Source: Sideroxydans sp. CL21
GTDB lineage: Bacteria; Pseudomonadota; Gammaproteobacteria; Burkholderiales; Gallionellaceae
Length of the DNA stretch: 64,000 nucleotides
Reading direction: 5' to 3'
Assembly: GCF_902459525.1 (NCBI RefSeq)
Contig: NZ_LR699166.1
Span: forward strand, 1 to 64,000
Part shown: one piece after another, positions 46,544 to 58,539 of the stretch
Position numbering within the stretch: position 1 is the stretch's first letter
How the letters are laid out: each line of letters starts with the position of its first letter
The notes under the pieces: model-generated
Seen by the model: only the letters and a program-made list of their open reading frames with translations
Databases searched by the model: none
What the model was told of the DNA's origin: nothing
Translations under genes and position numbers: made by a program

Positions 46544-47719
46544 CTAGAATGGTGCGCCGGATTGATAAAGGTGGATGCTGCGGAAATAGGGGTCGTTTGC
46601 GGTGATGGCGAGGCATTTATTGCGCAACGTATCGAGGGGTGCCTGGGTATCGATTAAAAGTTCCGCTTCCACTTTGCCAGCCAAATAATGCAGAACGATA
46701 CGCGTGGAGGGTGGCAACGATTCTCCTAAACGGTTGGTAAGGTGCGCCAGCAACAGATGACGTTGCGGCAAATGGGCATTGGGTTTGGCTTGTACGTCAT
46801 CCTCCGAGTCGATATGTACCATCACATCCATTACATGGTGGCTCTTCAGGACAGCCGCACGCGCAGCCTCGGCAATGTAATGCCCTTCCGAAACACTGAT
46901 TTTGGGTTCGACGATGATGTGCGCATCTACCAGGGCGTTGTCTGCCATCTTGCGTGTGCGCAGGTCATGCAGTCCAATCACACCGGGCACTGCCTTCAAA
47001 GTATTACGGATTGCACGAACTTCAACTTCGTCCAAACCTGTATCGATCAATTCAGCCAGGGCATCCCGTGCAAACTGGATGCCCATATAAGCGATCATCA
47101 CACCGACCACCGCTGCCGCAACCAGATCGAGAAAGGTATAGCCCAGCAGGTTACCGATGATGCCAATGATGACAACCAGCGAAGAAGCAGCATCGGAACG
47201 GGCATGCCAAGCATTCGCAACCAGCATCTGCGAACGAACGCGCTGAGCAATCGCGAGCATATATCGGAACATGCCTTCCTTTGCCGCCAGCGCGACAATG
47301 GCCACCCACAAAGTCACCGGATGCACAGATTGAACCTGTTCCGGATGTTGCAGGCGCATCCCCGCGGCAATCAGCAAGCCGATGCCCAGCGCCGCAAGGC
47401 TGGCGCCCAGAATCAACGAAGCGGCAGTCTCGATGCGTGCATGCCCATAGGGGTGTTCCGCATCGGCGTGTTTGTTGCCGTGCCGGTTGGCAAACAATAC
47501 CAGTACATCGGAAAGCAGATCGGCAAGCGAATGCAGGCCGTCGGCCATCAGTGATTGCGACTTGCCGAAGAAACCGGCAAGCATTTGAGTAATGGTCAAT
47601 CCCAGATTGATGAAGATGCTCATCCAGGTGCTTTTACGGGCGGCGGCAAAACGAACAGGATGGGCAGGCTCGAAAGCAGCGGACTTGTCGTGGGAATGAG
47701 ATGCTGTGTGATTTTTCAT
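46544..47719 (-). CDS. cation diffusion facilitator (FieF/CzcD-like)
   Basis: A 391-residue CDF transporter: His-rich N-terminus (HTASHSHDKSAA), six membrane segments including MSIFINLGLTITQMLAGFFG, metal motifs ADGLHSLADLLSD and ANAWHARSDAAS, and a cytoplasmic C-terminal domain (GLHDLRTRKMADNALVDAHI). About 90 further residues extend beyond the usual end. Likely exports Fe, Zn or Cd with proton antiport. Starts at the ATG at 47719. Confidence 0.92.
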   Translation of the reverse strand: MKNHTASHSHDKSAAFEPAHPVRFAAARKSTWMSIFINLGLTITQMLAGFFGKSQSLMADGLHSLADLLSDVLVLFANRHGNKHADAEHPYGHARIETAASLILGASLAALGIGLLIAAGMRLQHPEQVQSVHPVTLWVAIVALAAKEGMFRYMLAIAQRVRSQMLVANAWHARSDAASSLVVIIGIIGNLLGYTFLDLVAAAVVGVMIAYMGIQFARDALAELIDTGLDEVEVRAIRNTLKAVPGVIGLHDLRTRKMADNALVDAHIIVEPKISVSEGHYIAEAARAAVLKSHHVMDVMVHIDSEDDVQAKPNAHLPQRHLLLAHLTNRLGESLPPSTRIVLHYLAGKVEAELLIDTQAPLDTLRNKCLAITANDPYFRSIHLYQSGAPF

Positions 47720-47794
47720 GGCTGTTGGGATAGTATGCAACCGTGCAGTGCAGGATAGCACTTGCATGTTAAAGGATAAATACGGGTAAACGAA

Positions 47795-48247
47795 ATGGGA
47801 AAGATCACCGAGATTTTAAATGCTGCCCAACAACGCGGGAAGGACCTTAACCTGCCGTACGCAGGTGCCCTGACACCGGAAGAGGCATATGAGTTGATGC
47901 GTTCCGCTCCCGGAGCAAAGCTGGTCGATGTGCGCAGTCGTGCAGAGATCGATTGGGTCGGGCGCGTTCCCGGTGCGGTGGAGATCGAATGGGCGACCTA
48001 TCCCGGCATGAAACAGAATCCGAACTTCCTTGCAGCGCTGGAACAGCAGGTCAGCAAAGAAGCGTTGGTCATGTTCATCTGTCGAAGCGGTCATCGTTCA
48101 CAGGGCGCGGCCATGATCGCCACTCAGGCCGGATACGGCGATTGCTATAACGTCCTGGAAGGCTTTGAGGGAGACAAAAGTCCAAGCAACCAGCGCAATG
48201 TACTTAACGGATGGCGAGTCTCCGGCCTGCCATGGGAGCAAAGTTGA
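47795..48247 (+). CDS. single-domain rhodanese-like protein
   Basis: A 150-residue rhodanese domain: KLVDVRSRAEIDWVGRVPGA, and the catalytic loop FICRSGHRSQGAAM with active Cys. No signal peptide, so probably a cytosolic sulfurtransferase. Followed by a strong bidirectional terminator. Confidence 0.9.
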   Translation: MGKITEILNAAQQRGKDLNLPYAGALTPEEAYELMRSAPGAKLVDVRSRAEIDWVGRVPGAVEIEWATYPGMKQNPNFLAALEQQVSKEALVMFICRSGHRSQGAAMIATQAGYGDCYNVLEGFEGDKSPSNQRNVLNGWRVSGLPWEQS

Positions 48248-48274
48248 CCGGTAAACCGGTCGACAGATTAAAGA

Positions 48275-48297
48275 AAGCCCGCATAGCGGGCTTTTTT
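48275..48297. terminator. bidirectional terminator between rhodanese and uppP
   Basis: AAGCCCGC-ATA-GCGGGCTT is an 8-bp stem with T-runs on both strands (TTTTTT on plus; TTTCTTTAAT on minus), serving the convergent genes. A separate perfect palindrome GACCGGT-AA-ACCGGTC (48246-48261) precedes it. Confidence 0.88.
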
Positions 48298-49120
48298 ACG
48301 AGGCCGACCAGTTCACCATGCCGCTGTAATGGGTCGCAATCACAATCAGGCCAAAGGCGATGCGATACCAGGCGAATGCTGTGAAGTCGTGCCGACTGAT
48401 ATAGCGCAGCAGCCAGCGCACGCAAAAGAAGGCGCTGACGAACGAAAAGATACTGCCCACCACGAACATGCCAAGATCGCCCGAGTGGAACAGATCGCGG
48501 TATTTGACCACCTCGTAGACCGTTGCGCCGAACAGGGTAGGGATAGCGAGGAAAAACGAAAACTCTGTTGCCGCCTTGCGCGACAAACCGAAAAACAAAC
48601 CACCGATGATGGTTGCACCCGAGCGCGACGTACCGGGAATCAGCGCCAGCGTCTGCGCACAGCCGACCTTCAGCGCCTCCTGCCAAGTCATATCGTCCAC
48701 GGTCTCAAACGCAATCCGGTGCTGGCGCTTTTCCGCCCACAGGATGATTACACCACCGATAATGAATGCCAGCGCAACTGGCACAGGCGCAAACAAGTAC
48801 TGTTTAATCTTGCTGGCGAACATCACCCCCAATACAGCCGCAGGCAGGAACGCCATGACGAGGTTGGTTGCGAAGCGCTGCGCGGTCCGATCATTAGGCA
48901 GCCCGCTTACCACGGTCAGGATCTTTGCCCGGTATTCCCAGCACACTGCCAGGATTGCCGCAAACTGGATCACAATCTCGAACACCTTGCCCTTTTCGTC
49001 GTTGAAGTTCAGCAGGTCGCCGGCCAGGATCAGGTGGCCGGTGCTGGAGATGGGCAGGAATTCGGTGAGGCCTTCGACAACGCCGAGAATGGCGGCTTTC
49101 AACAGTAATAGGGTATCCAT
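48296..49120 (-). CDS. uppP: undecaprenyl-diphosphatase
   Basis: A 274-residue polytopic membrane protein of the BacA/UppP family: [21 protein letters not shown] with the catalytic-region Glu and Ser, and [20 protein letters not shown]. It recycles the lipid carrier for peptidoglycan and polysaccharides. Its stop lies in the terminator. Confidence 0.97.
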   Translation of the reverse strand: MDTLLLLKAAILGVVEGLTEFLPISSTGHLILAGDLLNFNDEKGKVFEIVIQFAAILAVCWEYRAKILTVVSGLPNDRTAQRFATNLVMAFLPAAVLGVMFASKIKQYLFAPVPVALAFIIGGVIILWAEKRQHRIAFETVDDMTWQEALKVGCAQTLALIPGTSRSGATIIGGLFFGLSRKAATEFSFFLAIPTLFGATVYEVVKYRDLFHSGDLGMFVVGSIFSFVSAFFCVRWLLRYISRHDFTAFAWYRIAFGLIVIATHYSGMVNWSAS

Positions 49121-49161
49121 GGAGTGGCGGAGTTTCGTGAAAGGCGCGAATTATACCCGCC

Positions 49162-49362
49162 TCACAAGTCAGATTGTTTACGCTGCAACAATGCGATGCG
49201 GCGATTGACCGCGCACCGCTCGTCCTCGCTCATCTCCAGCCAGCGCGTCACCTCGTCGAAAGTACGCAGGCAACCGCGGCAGACTTCGTCGCCCAGCACC
49301 GTGGTGCAATGGCCAATGCAAGGCGAGGCGGAAGTGATCTCAAGGGAGTCGGAAACTTGCAT
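49162..49362 (-). CDS. DUF1289 small Cys-rich protein
   Basis: A 66-residue protein with the DUF1289 pattern: SPCIGHCTTVLGDEVCRGCLRTFDEVTRWLEMS (four Cys likely binding metal). Short Cys-rich proteins of this type occur across proteobacteria; function unknown. The ATG at 49362 is the probable start; a much longer upstream frame overlaps the YkgJ-type gene. Confidence 0.85.
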   Translation of the reverse strand: MQVSDSLEITSASPCIGHCTTVLGDEVCRGCLRTFDEVTRWLEMSEDERCAVNRRIALLQRKQSDL

Positions 49363-49369
49363 GGCGCAA

Positions 49370-51608
<2,239 letters not shown>

Positions 51609-51724
51609 AGCCAGCAAGGTACTGGAAAGCCAAGCTAAAGGCAAGTTTATAAAGCGTTGAGCAGGTGGGGTGTGCTTGCTATACTGCGCCGTGACATATA
51701 ACTACGCAGCAAGGGGACAGGGAG

Positions 51725-52378
51725 ATGAACAATATGGAACTCGCTCGCTTCAATATGGTGGAACAGCAGATACGTCCCTGGGACGTATTGGATGGGAACG
51801 TGCTCGACCTGCTCAGGAAAGTCAAACGCGAACATTTTGTGCCGGTTGATAAGCAGTCGATGGCCTTTATGGATGTGGAAATTCCGCTCGGGCATGGTGT
51901 GAAGATGTGGTTTCCCAAAGTGGAGGCGCGGGTATTGCAGGCGCTGAAACTCAAAGCGAGTGATCGCGTACTGGAAATAGGCACGGGCAGTGGTTACCTG
52001 ACCGCACTGATGTCGCGCATGGCTCAACATGTCACCAGCGTGGAGCTGGTTCAGGAGCTGAGCGCCCGTGCGGCACGCACCTTGGCCGCACATCATTACG
52101 ATAACGTGACGCTGGAAGTCGGGGATGCCTCCAGGGGCTGGGGCAACGAGAAGTACGATGCCATTGTATTGACGGGTTCCGTGCCGCTGCCGCCGGAATC
52201 GTTCTACCAGATGCTGAATACAGGCGGACGCCTGTTTGCAATAGTGGGCGACGCGCCGGCGATGCATGCAACGCTGGTAAGCTGTGTGGCTCCCGGAGTT
52301 TTCGAGACAACAGTACTGTTTGAAACCAGCGTAGCGCTGCTGACCAATGCTCCGCAACCGCAACGTTTCTCGTTCTGA
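51725..52378 (+). CDS. pcm: protein-L-isoaspartate O-methyltransferase family protein
   Basis: A 217-residue methyltransferase with RPWDVLDGNVLDLL, REHFVP, MPxG-like IPLGHGVKM, the SAM loop LEIGTGSGYLTALMSRM and DAIVLTGSVP. It is a divergent Pcm type commonly found next to tolC; repair of isoaspartyl residues is inferred. GGGGACAGGGAG precedes the ATG. Confidence 0.9.
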   Translation: MNNMELARFNMVEQQIRPWDVLDGNVLDLLRKVKREHFVPVDKQSMAFMDVEIPLGHGVKMWFPKVEARVLQALKLKASDRVLEIGTGSGYLTALMSRMAQHVTSVELVQELSARAARTLAAHHYDNVTLEVGDASRGWGNEKYDAIVLTGSVPLPPESFYQMLNTGGRLFAIVGDAPAMHATLVSCVAPGVFETTVLFETSVALLTNAPQPQRFSF

Positions 52379-52437
52379 TCGCTTTCCGGCATGGTGGAAA
52401 GAATCATGCCAACTTGAATTGTGCAGGCGCAGCAGGT

Positions 52438-52459
52438 AATATTAGCAGATTCTAATATT
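52438..52459. promoter_or_regulatory. inverted repeat in front of tolC
   Basis: AATATTAG (52438-52445) and CTAATATT (52452-52459) are perfect 8-bp arms around CAGATT. They end about ten bases before the tolC start region (ATG 52471), with GGATCGGG between. Could be an operator or a 5'-UTR hairpin near the ribosome-binding site. Confidence 0.45.
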
Positions 52460-52470
52460 TGGATCGGGCA

Positions 52471-53811
52471 ATGAAATTCTCGAAAATTGCATTAAGCGTT
52501 GCGCTGGCCATGGCCGTGAGTCCAATGGCTGGCGCGGCGGATCTGCTGGATTTCTATCATCAGGCGCAGAGTCAGGATGCGGTGTTTGCGTCGGCACGCG
52601 CGACAAGGCAAGCCGGGCAGGAGAAACTGACTCAAGGCCGCTCGCAATTGTTGCCCAGCGTCAATCTCAACGCGAACAGCACGTACAACAACGTCAATAC
52701 CCAATACACGGGCGCCTCGGCAGCACTGTTTCCATTCCCTTCCGGTGATCAGCGCTTCAACAACCACGGCTACGGCGTAACGCTGGTGCAGCCCTTGTTT
52801 CGCGAACAGAACTGGGCGTCTTATTCCGAATCCGAATTGCAGGTGCTACAGACAGAGGCGCAATACAAACTTGCCGAACAGAGCCTGATACTGCGTGTGG
52901 CGCAGACGTATTTTGACGTGCTGATCGCGCAGGACACCGTGCAGCTGGCTGCAGCGCAAAAGACCGCCATTTCCGAACAGCTTGAGCAGGCCAAACGGAA
53001 TTTCGAGGTCGGCACGGCCACCATCACGGATACGCATGAGGCACAGGCACGCTATGACCTGATCGTTGCGCAAGAGATCGCAGCGCAAAGCGACCTGGAA
53101 GTGAAGAGGCGTACCCTGCAGCAGCTGATCAATGCGGCTCCCCAAGAGTTGGCGCCCTTGGGCAAATCGTTCCAGATGGAACAGCCGCAGCCTGCCAATC
53201 TGGACAAATGGGTGGAGGGCGCCCAGCAACACAATTACCAGATCGCCAGCGCGCAAGCGGCAGCGGAAATAGCCGAAAAGGAAGTGGATCGCAACCGGGG
53301 CGGGCATATGCCGACGGTAGATCTGGTGGCGAACTATTCAAAGAACTCGGCAAACGGCAGTATCTACGGCATCGGCAGTGATACCACCGCAACCACAGTG
53401 GGCGTGCAAATGAATATGCCGCTCTTCCAAGGCGGCGCAATCCAGTCTAAGTGGCGCGAGGCTGAGGCCAACCGCGAACGCGCAAAGCAGGATCTGGAAT
53501 ACACCCGCCGTGCTGTCGAGCTGCAAACCCGGCAGGCGTACCTGGGCGTGGTCAGCGGCATAGCACAGGTGCAGGCGTTGCAGCAGGCCTTGAAGTCGAG
53601 CGAAAGTCTGCTGGATGCAAGCAAACTGGGACACGATGTCGGAGTGCGCACCAATCTGGATGTCCTGAATGCCCAGCAGCAACTCTTCTCGACGCGCCGC
53701 GATCTGTATCAGGCAGAATACAACTATCTGGTCAGTCAGCTAAATCTGAAAGCAGCAGTTGGCGAGTTAAGCGAAGAAGATTTGAGCAAGGTCAACCAGG
53801 CGTTGCACTAG
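52471..53811 (+). CDS. tolC: TolC family outer-membrane channel
   Basis: A 446-residue TolC-like efflux channel: signal peptide (MKFSKIALSVALAMAVSPMAGAA), LLDFYHQAQSQDAVF, QEKLTQGRSQLLPSVNL, YGVTLVQPLFREQNW, then the second coiled-coil half with RTNLDVLNAQQQLFSTRRDL. Trimeric outer-membrane exit duct for RND and type I systems. The ATG at 52471 gives the signal peptide; an in-frame TTG is at 52459. Confidence 0.94.
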   Translation: MKFSKIALSVALAMAVSPMAGAADLLDFYHQAQSQDAVFASARATRQAGQEKLTQGRSQLLPSVNLNANSTYNNVNTQYTGASAALFPFPSGDQRFNNHGYGVTLVQPLFREQNWASYSESELQVLQTEAQYKLAEQSLILRVAQTYFDVLIAQDTVQLAAAQKTAISEQLEQAKRNFEVGTATITDTHEAQARYDLIVAQEIAAQSDLEVKRRTLQQLINAAPQELAPLGKSFQMEQPQPANLDKWVEGAQQHNYQIASAQAAAEIAEKEVDRNRGGHMPTVDLVANYSKNSANGSIYGIGSDTTATTVGVQMNMPLFQGGAIQSKWREAEANRERAKQDLEYTRRAVELQTRQAYLGVVSGIAQVQALQQALKSSESLLDASKLGHDVGVRTNLDVLNAQQQLFSTRRDLYQAEYNYLVSQLNLKAAVGELSEEDLSKVNQALH

Positions 53812-53825
53812 AATTAGTCAACTGA

Positions 53826-54746
53826 CTATTGCCGCAGGGCTGCCATGTCAGTCGGCTCATATATCTCCCGCACACACTCCGCAAGGCTGTCGCGCCATTC
53901 CGGCAATACGATCCCGAAGGCAGCGTGAATCTTGCCGTTGGACAGGACCGAATTGGCTGGCCGCTTTGCGAGGACGGGATATTCCTGAGTAGCGATGGGC
54001 CGGATATCGAGTAGTTTAGCTGCGATTGCAGGATCGCATTTGCGGGCCAAGCGAACAATCTCTTCGGCATATTCATGCCAGTTAGTGCGCCCTGCCGCAG
54101 TGAGATGATAAAGCCCGCTCAAATCACCATCCCAATTTTTACTCTGCCAGCAGGACAGCGCCGAAGCCGTGGCTTGCGCAAGATTCCTCGCCCAAGTTGG
54201 CGCACCGAACTGATCGGCGACGATGCGGAGCTCGTTGCGCTCTTTCGCCAGTCGCAATATCGTCTTCACAAAATTCCCGCCGTGTACTCCATACACCCAG
54301 CTGGTGCGCAGTATGAGGTGCTTGCAACCGGAGGCACGGATCGCCTGTTCTCCAGCCAATTTTGTTCGCCCATAGACACTTTGCGGGTTGGGCGCATCGG
54401 CCTCGATATAAGGCGCAGCCTTGCTTCCGTCGAATACATAGTCAGTGGAGTAATGTACCAGTAACGCGCCGAGACGCAGTGATTCTTCAGCAAGCACTCC
54501 GGGCGCAAAGCCATTTACAGCCATTGCCAGCTCGGTATCGCTTTCAGCCTTATCGACGGCGGTATAGGCAGCGGGATTGATGATGATGTCGGGAGCAATG
54601 CGACGAATGGTGCGCCTGATTGCATCAGGATCGGCCAGATCCAATTCCTTCGAATCCGTTGCAACGACCTGACCGAAAGTAGCCAGTGAACGTTGCAATT
54701 CCCAACCAAGCTGCCCGTTTTTACCGGTGAGCAGAATTTTTGTCAT
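53826..54746 (-). CDS. rfbD: dTDP-4-dehydrorhamnose reductase
   Basis: A 306-residue SDR: ILLTGKNGQLGWELQRSL, STDYVFDGSKAAPY, and catalytic YGRTKLAGEQAI. Final step of dTDP-L-rhamnose synthesis. Its ATG overlaps the rfbC stop by four bases. A 14-bp palindrome (TAGTCAACTGACTA, 53815-53828) lies between its 3' end and tolC. Confidence 0.96.
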   Translation of the reverse strand: MTKILLTGKNGQLGWELQRSLATFGQVVATDSKELDLADPDAIRRTIRRIAPDIIINPAAYTAVDKAESDTELAMAVNGFAPGVLAEESLRLGALLVHYSTDYVFDGSKAAPYIEADAPNPQSVYGRTKLAGEQAIRASGCKHLILRTSWVYGVHGGNFVKTILRLAKERNELRIVADQFGAPTWARNLAQATASALSCWQSKNWDGDLSGLYHLTAAGRTNWHEYAEEIVRLARKCDPAIAAKLLDIRPIATQEYPVLAKRPANSVLSNGKIHAAFGIVLPEWRDSLAECVREIYEPTDMAALRQ

Positions 54747-55291
54747 GCAAAAGTCTCTGCTTCGCGCAAGCGTTTGCCGGCCTGGTCCTTGGCGGAAAGC
54801 AAGGGGCTGGCCCCGGCCAAATGCCAGTCGATAGCCAAATCGGCATCGTTCCAGACGATGCAGCGCTCATGCTCGGGTGCCCAATAATCGGTAGTCTTAT
54901 ACAAGAACTCGGCAGATTCGCTTAACACCACAAATCCATGGGCAAATCCCTTTGGTATCCACAGCATCTTCTTGTTTTCGGCAGACAGAGTTACGCCTAC
55001 CGATTTTCCGAAGGAGGGCGAACTCTTACGAATGTCGACAGCGATATCCAAAACCTCGCCTGCAATGACACGCACCAGCTTACCTTGTGGCTGGCGTATC
55101 TGGTAATGCAGGCCGCGCAATACATTGCGGGCGGATTTGGAATGGTTGTCCTGAACAAAGGCGTCTGCCACACCGGTCAATTCAGTGAAACGGCGCTGAT
55201 TGAAGCTCTCATAGAAAAAACCGCGGTCATCGCCGAAAACCTTGGGTTCGATGACGAGCAAATCGGGAATAGCGGTAGGGACGACTTGCAT
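54743..55291 (-). CDS. rfbC: dTDP-4-dehydrorhamnose 3,5-epimerase
   Basis: A 182-residue cupin epimerase: PKVFGDDRGFFYESFNQRRF, VQDNHSKSARNVLRGLHYQI with the catalytic His, and WIPKGFAHGFVVLSE. Works between RfbB and RfbD. Shares TGATG with the end of rfbA. Confidence 0.96.
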   Translation of the reverse strand: MQVVPTAIPDLLVIEPKVFGDDRGFFYESFNQRRFTELTGVADAFVQDNHSKSARNVLRGLHYQIRQPQGKLVRVIAGEVLDIAVDIRKSSPSFGKSVGVTLSAENKKMLWIPKGFAHGFVVLSESAEFLYKTTDYWAPEHERCIVWNDADLAIDWHLAGASPLLSAKDQAGKRLREAETFA

Positions 55292-56166
55292 CAGCGCGAC
55301 TCTTCAAGCAACAGGCGCTGCAGATATTGCCCATAGCCATTCTTTGCGAGCGGAGCAATCAATTTTTGCAATTGGGCAGTATCGATATAGCCCCTGCGAT
55401 AGGCGATCTCTTCAGGGCAGGCAATCTTCAGGCCTTGGCGCTTTTCCAGCGTCTGGATGAACATGGAGGCTTCCAGCAGGGATTCGTGCGTGCCGGTGTC
55501 CAGCCATGCATAGCCGCGCCCCATCACCTGGACGTCAAGCTTGCCGCGCTCCAGATAAATCTGGTTCACGGTGGTGATTTCAAGTTCGCCGCGGGCAGAC
55601 GGCTTGATGGATTTAGCAATCTGCACCACATCGTTGTCATAAAAATATAACCCCGTCACAGCGTAATTCGATTTGGGCTTGAGGGGCTTTTCCTCGATAC
55701 TGAGCGCGCGGCCAGAAGCATCGAAATCGACGACGCCGTACCGTTCCGGATCAAGCACGTGGTAGGCAAATACAGTGCCGCCGTCAGATTTACTGGCTGC
55801 CGGAGTCAGCAAGGTATCAAAGGCATGACCATAAAAAATATTGTCGCCCAACACCAGCGAACAGGCATCGTTACCGATGAAAGATTCGCCGATGATGAAA
55901 GCCTGGGCCAGGCCATCGGGAGATGGCTGCACAGCGTAAGAAATACTCATGCCCCACTGCGAGCCGTCACCCAGCAACTGTTCAAAACGGGGAGTATCCT
56001 GCGGCGTAGAAATGACCAGAACATCGCGTATCCCGGCAAGCATCAGCGTCGTGAGCGGATGATAGATCATCGGCTTGTCGTAGACCGGCAGGAGCTGTTT
56101 GGAAATCGTTTGCGTTACCGGATAAAGCCTGGTGCCGGAACCACCGGCGAGAATGATGCCTTTCAT
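55291..56166 (-). CDS. rfbA: glucose-1-phosphate thymidylyltransferase
   Basis: A 291-residue nucleotidyltransferase: [43 protein letters not shown] and [14 protein letters not shown]. Makes dTDP-glucose. The start at 56166 aligns with the family's N-terminus and overlaps the rfbB stop by four bases; the longer frame upstream lies inside rfbB. Confidence 0.96.
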   Translation of the reverse strand: MKGIILAGGSGTRLYPVTQTISKQLLPVYDKPMIYHPLTTLMLAGIRDVLVISTPQDTPRFEQLLGDGSQWGMSISYAVQPSPDGLAQAFIIGESFIGNDACSLVLGDNIFYGHAFDTLLTPAASKSDGGTVFAYHVLDPERYGVVDFDASGRALSIEEKPLKPKSNYAVTGLYFYDNDVVQIAKSIKPSARGELEITTVNQIYLERGKLDVQVMGRGYAWLDTGTHESLLEASMFIQTLEKRQGLKIACPEEIAYRRGYIDTAQLQKLIAPLAKNGYGQYLQRLLLEESR

Positions 56167-57230
56167 GCCACACTCCTGTCTGCATAATTCTTCTGTACCC
56201 ACTTCTGGTATTCGCCGCTGGTCACACCGCTGACCCAATCGGTGTTATGCAAATACCATTCAACGGTCTTGCGCAGTCCGCTCTCGAAAGTCTCCCGGGG
56301 TTTCCATCCAAGATCCTGCGAGATTTTGGTGGCATCAATCGCATAACGTTTGTCGTGACCGGGGCGGTCGGCAACATAGGTGATGAGTTTGTTGTGCGGC
56401 GCTCCTTGGGGGTGCAGTTCATCCAGAGTTTTGCAGATGGCTTGTACCACTTCCAGATTGGTCTTTTCGTTCCAGCCGCCGATGTTGTAGGTCTCGCCCA
56501 ACTTGCCGCGTTCAAGAACCAGACGCAAAGCCCGCGCATGGTCGTCCACATACAGCCAGTCGCGGATGTTGTCACCCTTGCCGTAAATGGGCAGCGGCTT
56601 TCCATTGACTGCATTCAAGATCACGAGCGGGATAAGCTTCTCTGGAAAATGATACGGTCCGTAGTTGTTGGAACAATTGGTAGTCACCACCGGAAAACCG
56701 TAAGTGTGATGCCATGCACGCACCAGATGATCGGAGGATGCCTTGCTGGCGGAGTAGGGGGAGTTGGGTTCGTAGGCAGTCTCTTCTGTAAAGAAACCGG
56801 TCTCTCCCAGGCTGCCGTACACCTCATCCGTTGAAATATGGTGGAATCTGAAACCCTTTTTACGCTGCGTATCCAGGCCGTTCCAGTAGTTGCGGGCAGA
56901 TTCAAGCAGAATATAAGTGCCGACGATATTGGTCTGAATGAAATCTGCCGGACCGCTGATGGAACGGTCGACATGTGATTCAGCGGCCAAATGCATTACG
57001 GCATCCGGTTGATGTTCGCGGAACACCCGCGCAACTTCGGCAGCATCGCAAATATCCACCTGTTCGAAACGGTAGCGTGGATTGTCCGACACTGTGGCCA
57101 GTGATTGCAGATTGCCCGCATAGGTCAGCTTGTCGACATTGACAACGCTGGAATCGGTATCGTTAATGAACTGCCGAATGACGGCAGAGCCAATGAATCC
57201 GGCACCGCCGGTAACTAGGATTTTTTTCAT
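56163..57230 (-). CDS. rfbB: dTDP-glucose 4,6-dehydratase
   Basis: A 355-residue SDR dehydratase: [31 protein letters not shown], catalytic [15 protein letters not shown] and [15 protein letters not shown]. Second step of dTDP-rhamnose synthesis. Begins 10 bases after the waaA stop. Confidence 0.97.
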   Translation of the reverse strand: MKKILVTGGAGFIGSAVIRQFINDTDSSVVNVDKLTYAGNLQSLATVSDNPRYRFEQVDICDAAEVARVFREHQPDAVMHLAAESHVDRSISGPADFIQTNIVGTYILLESARNYWNGLDTQRKKGFRFHHISTDEVYGSLGETGFFTEETAYEPNSPYSASKASSDHLVRAWHHTYGFPVVTTNCSNNYGPYHFPEKLIPLVILNAVNGKPLPIYGKGDNIRDWLYVDDHARALRLVLERGKLGETYNIGGWNEKTNLEVVQAICKTLDELHPQGAPHNKLITYVADRPGHDKRYAIDATKISQDLGWKPRETFESGLRKTVEWYLHNTDWVSGVTSGEYQKWVQKNYADRSVA

Positions 57231-57240
57231 GGAGAAGATT

Positions 57241-58539
57241 TTACCTCATGGAAACGATTTTGTTATACAGCGCATGATCGAGCGCTAAATCAATGTGCGC
57301 CATTGCATGTTTAGTGGCCCCCCGATTGTTACTGACGAACCGCTTACCGGCCTCACCCATATTATTCAACCGGTTGGAGTCGTGCATCAGAATATCAAGC
57401 TGTTTCACGAGGTCATCGGCATGGAAGATCCGCATCGCTGCGCCATTGGCAACGGCAAGTTCTGCAGCCTGCTCAAAGTTGTAAGTGTGCGGTCCGATCA
57501 ACAGGGGTGTACCGACGGCACACGCTTCGATCAGGTTTTGCCCGCCAAAAGGGAGCAGGCTGCCGCCGATGAAGGCGAGATCGCAAGAGGCGTAGTAAGC
57601 GAACATCTCTCCCATGCTGTCGCCCAGCACCACCTGAGTGTGCGTTGAAACGGCCTCATTTGAACTGCGGCGTTGCATGTGCAAACCATGCTTTTCAACC
57701 AGACTGGCGACTTCATCGAACCGTTGCGGATGCCGCGGCACGATCACGATGAGCAGTTGTTCGATCTGTTCATGTTGCAAGGCATTCAGCAACAACTCTT
57801 CTTCACCCTCGCGCGTGCTGGCAAGAAGCAGGACTGGGCGTTCGCCGAACAAGGTACGGAAGTGTTTGCCCAGTTGCAGCATCTCGGCAGGGGGCGCGAT
57901 GTCGAATTTCAGATTGCCCATTACCGGTACCGCTTTATTCGCCAGGCTGGCGAGACGAGTTGCATCCTCTTCGGTCTGCGCCGAAATCAGGTACAACTCA
58001 TGCAAACTCGTGCGGGCGAGTTTGGGAAAACGCGCATAACTGCGCGCAGACTTTTCCGAAAGCCGTGCATTGAGCAACAAAACAGGAATAGCCTCGGCAT
58101 GGCAGGCATGGATAAGGTTGAACCATATCTCTGTCTCCAGCAATGCACCGACGCGGGGACGGAAATGTTGCAGGAAGCGCCTAACGGCAAATGGATAATC
58201 GTAGGGCAGGTATACGCGAATCACGTCATCGCCAAAGAGTTGCTCGCTGGCAGCACGTCCGGTGGGTGTGGTGTGGCTGAGCAGTATCTGGTGATCGGGA
58301 TAACGACTGCGCAAACTCTGAACCAGCGTGACCGCGGCGCGGGTTTCACCGACCGACACTGTGTGCAGCCATATGACAGGCTTGTCGCAACTCACAGCAT
58401 AACGTCCAAAGCGCTCGCCGATATGATCCAGATATTCCGGCTGCTTGCGCGAACGCCAATACAAATGAAAAAACGCATAAGGCAGCAAAAGCCAGAGCAA
58501 AGCGGTGTAGGCAAACTTCGAATCAATCAGCTTCTTCAT
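57241..58539 (-). CDS. waaA: 3-deoxy-D-manno-octulosonic acid transferase
   Basis: A 432-residue GT30 enzyme that adds Kdo to lipid A. N-terminal hydrophobic anchor ([18 protein letters not shown]); [39 protein letters not shown] and [17 protein letters not shown] follow. Full length. Its start overlaps the end of the heptosyltransferase gene by four bases. Confidence 0.95.
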   Translation of the reverse strand: MKKLIDSKFAYTALLWLLLPYAFFHLYWRSRKQPEYLDHIGERFGRYAVSCDKPVIWLHTVSVGETRAAVTLVQSLRSRYPDHQILLSHTTPTGRAASEQLFGDDVIRVYLPYDYPFAVRRFLQHFRPRVGALLETEIWFNLIHACHAEAIPVLLLNARLSEKSARSYARFPKLARTSLHELYLISAQTEEDATRLASLANKAVPVMGNLKFDIAPPAEMLQLGKHFRTLFGERPVLLLASTREGEEELLLNALQHEQIEQLLIVIVPRHPQRFDEVASLVEKHGLHMQRRSSNEAVSTHTQVVLGDSMGEMFAYYASCDLAFIGGSLLPFGGQNLIEACAVGTPLLIGPHTYNFEQAAELAVANGAAMRIFHADDLVKQLDILMHDSNRLNNMGEAGKRFVSNNRGATKHAMAHIDLALDHALYNKIVSMR

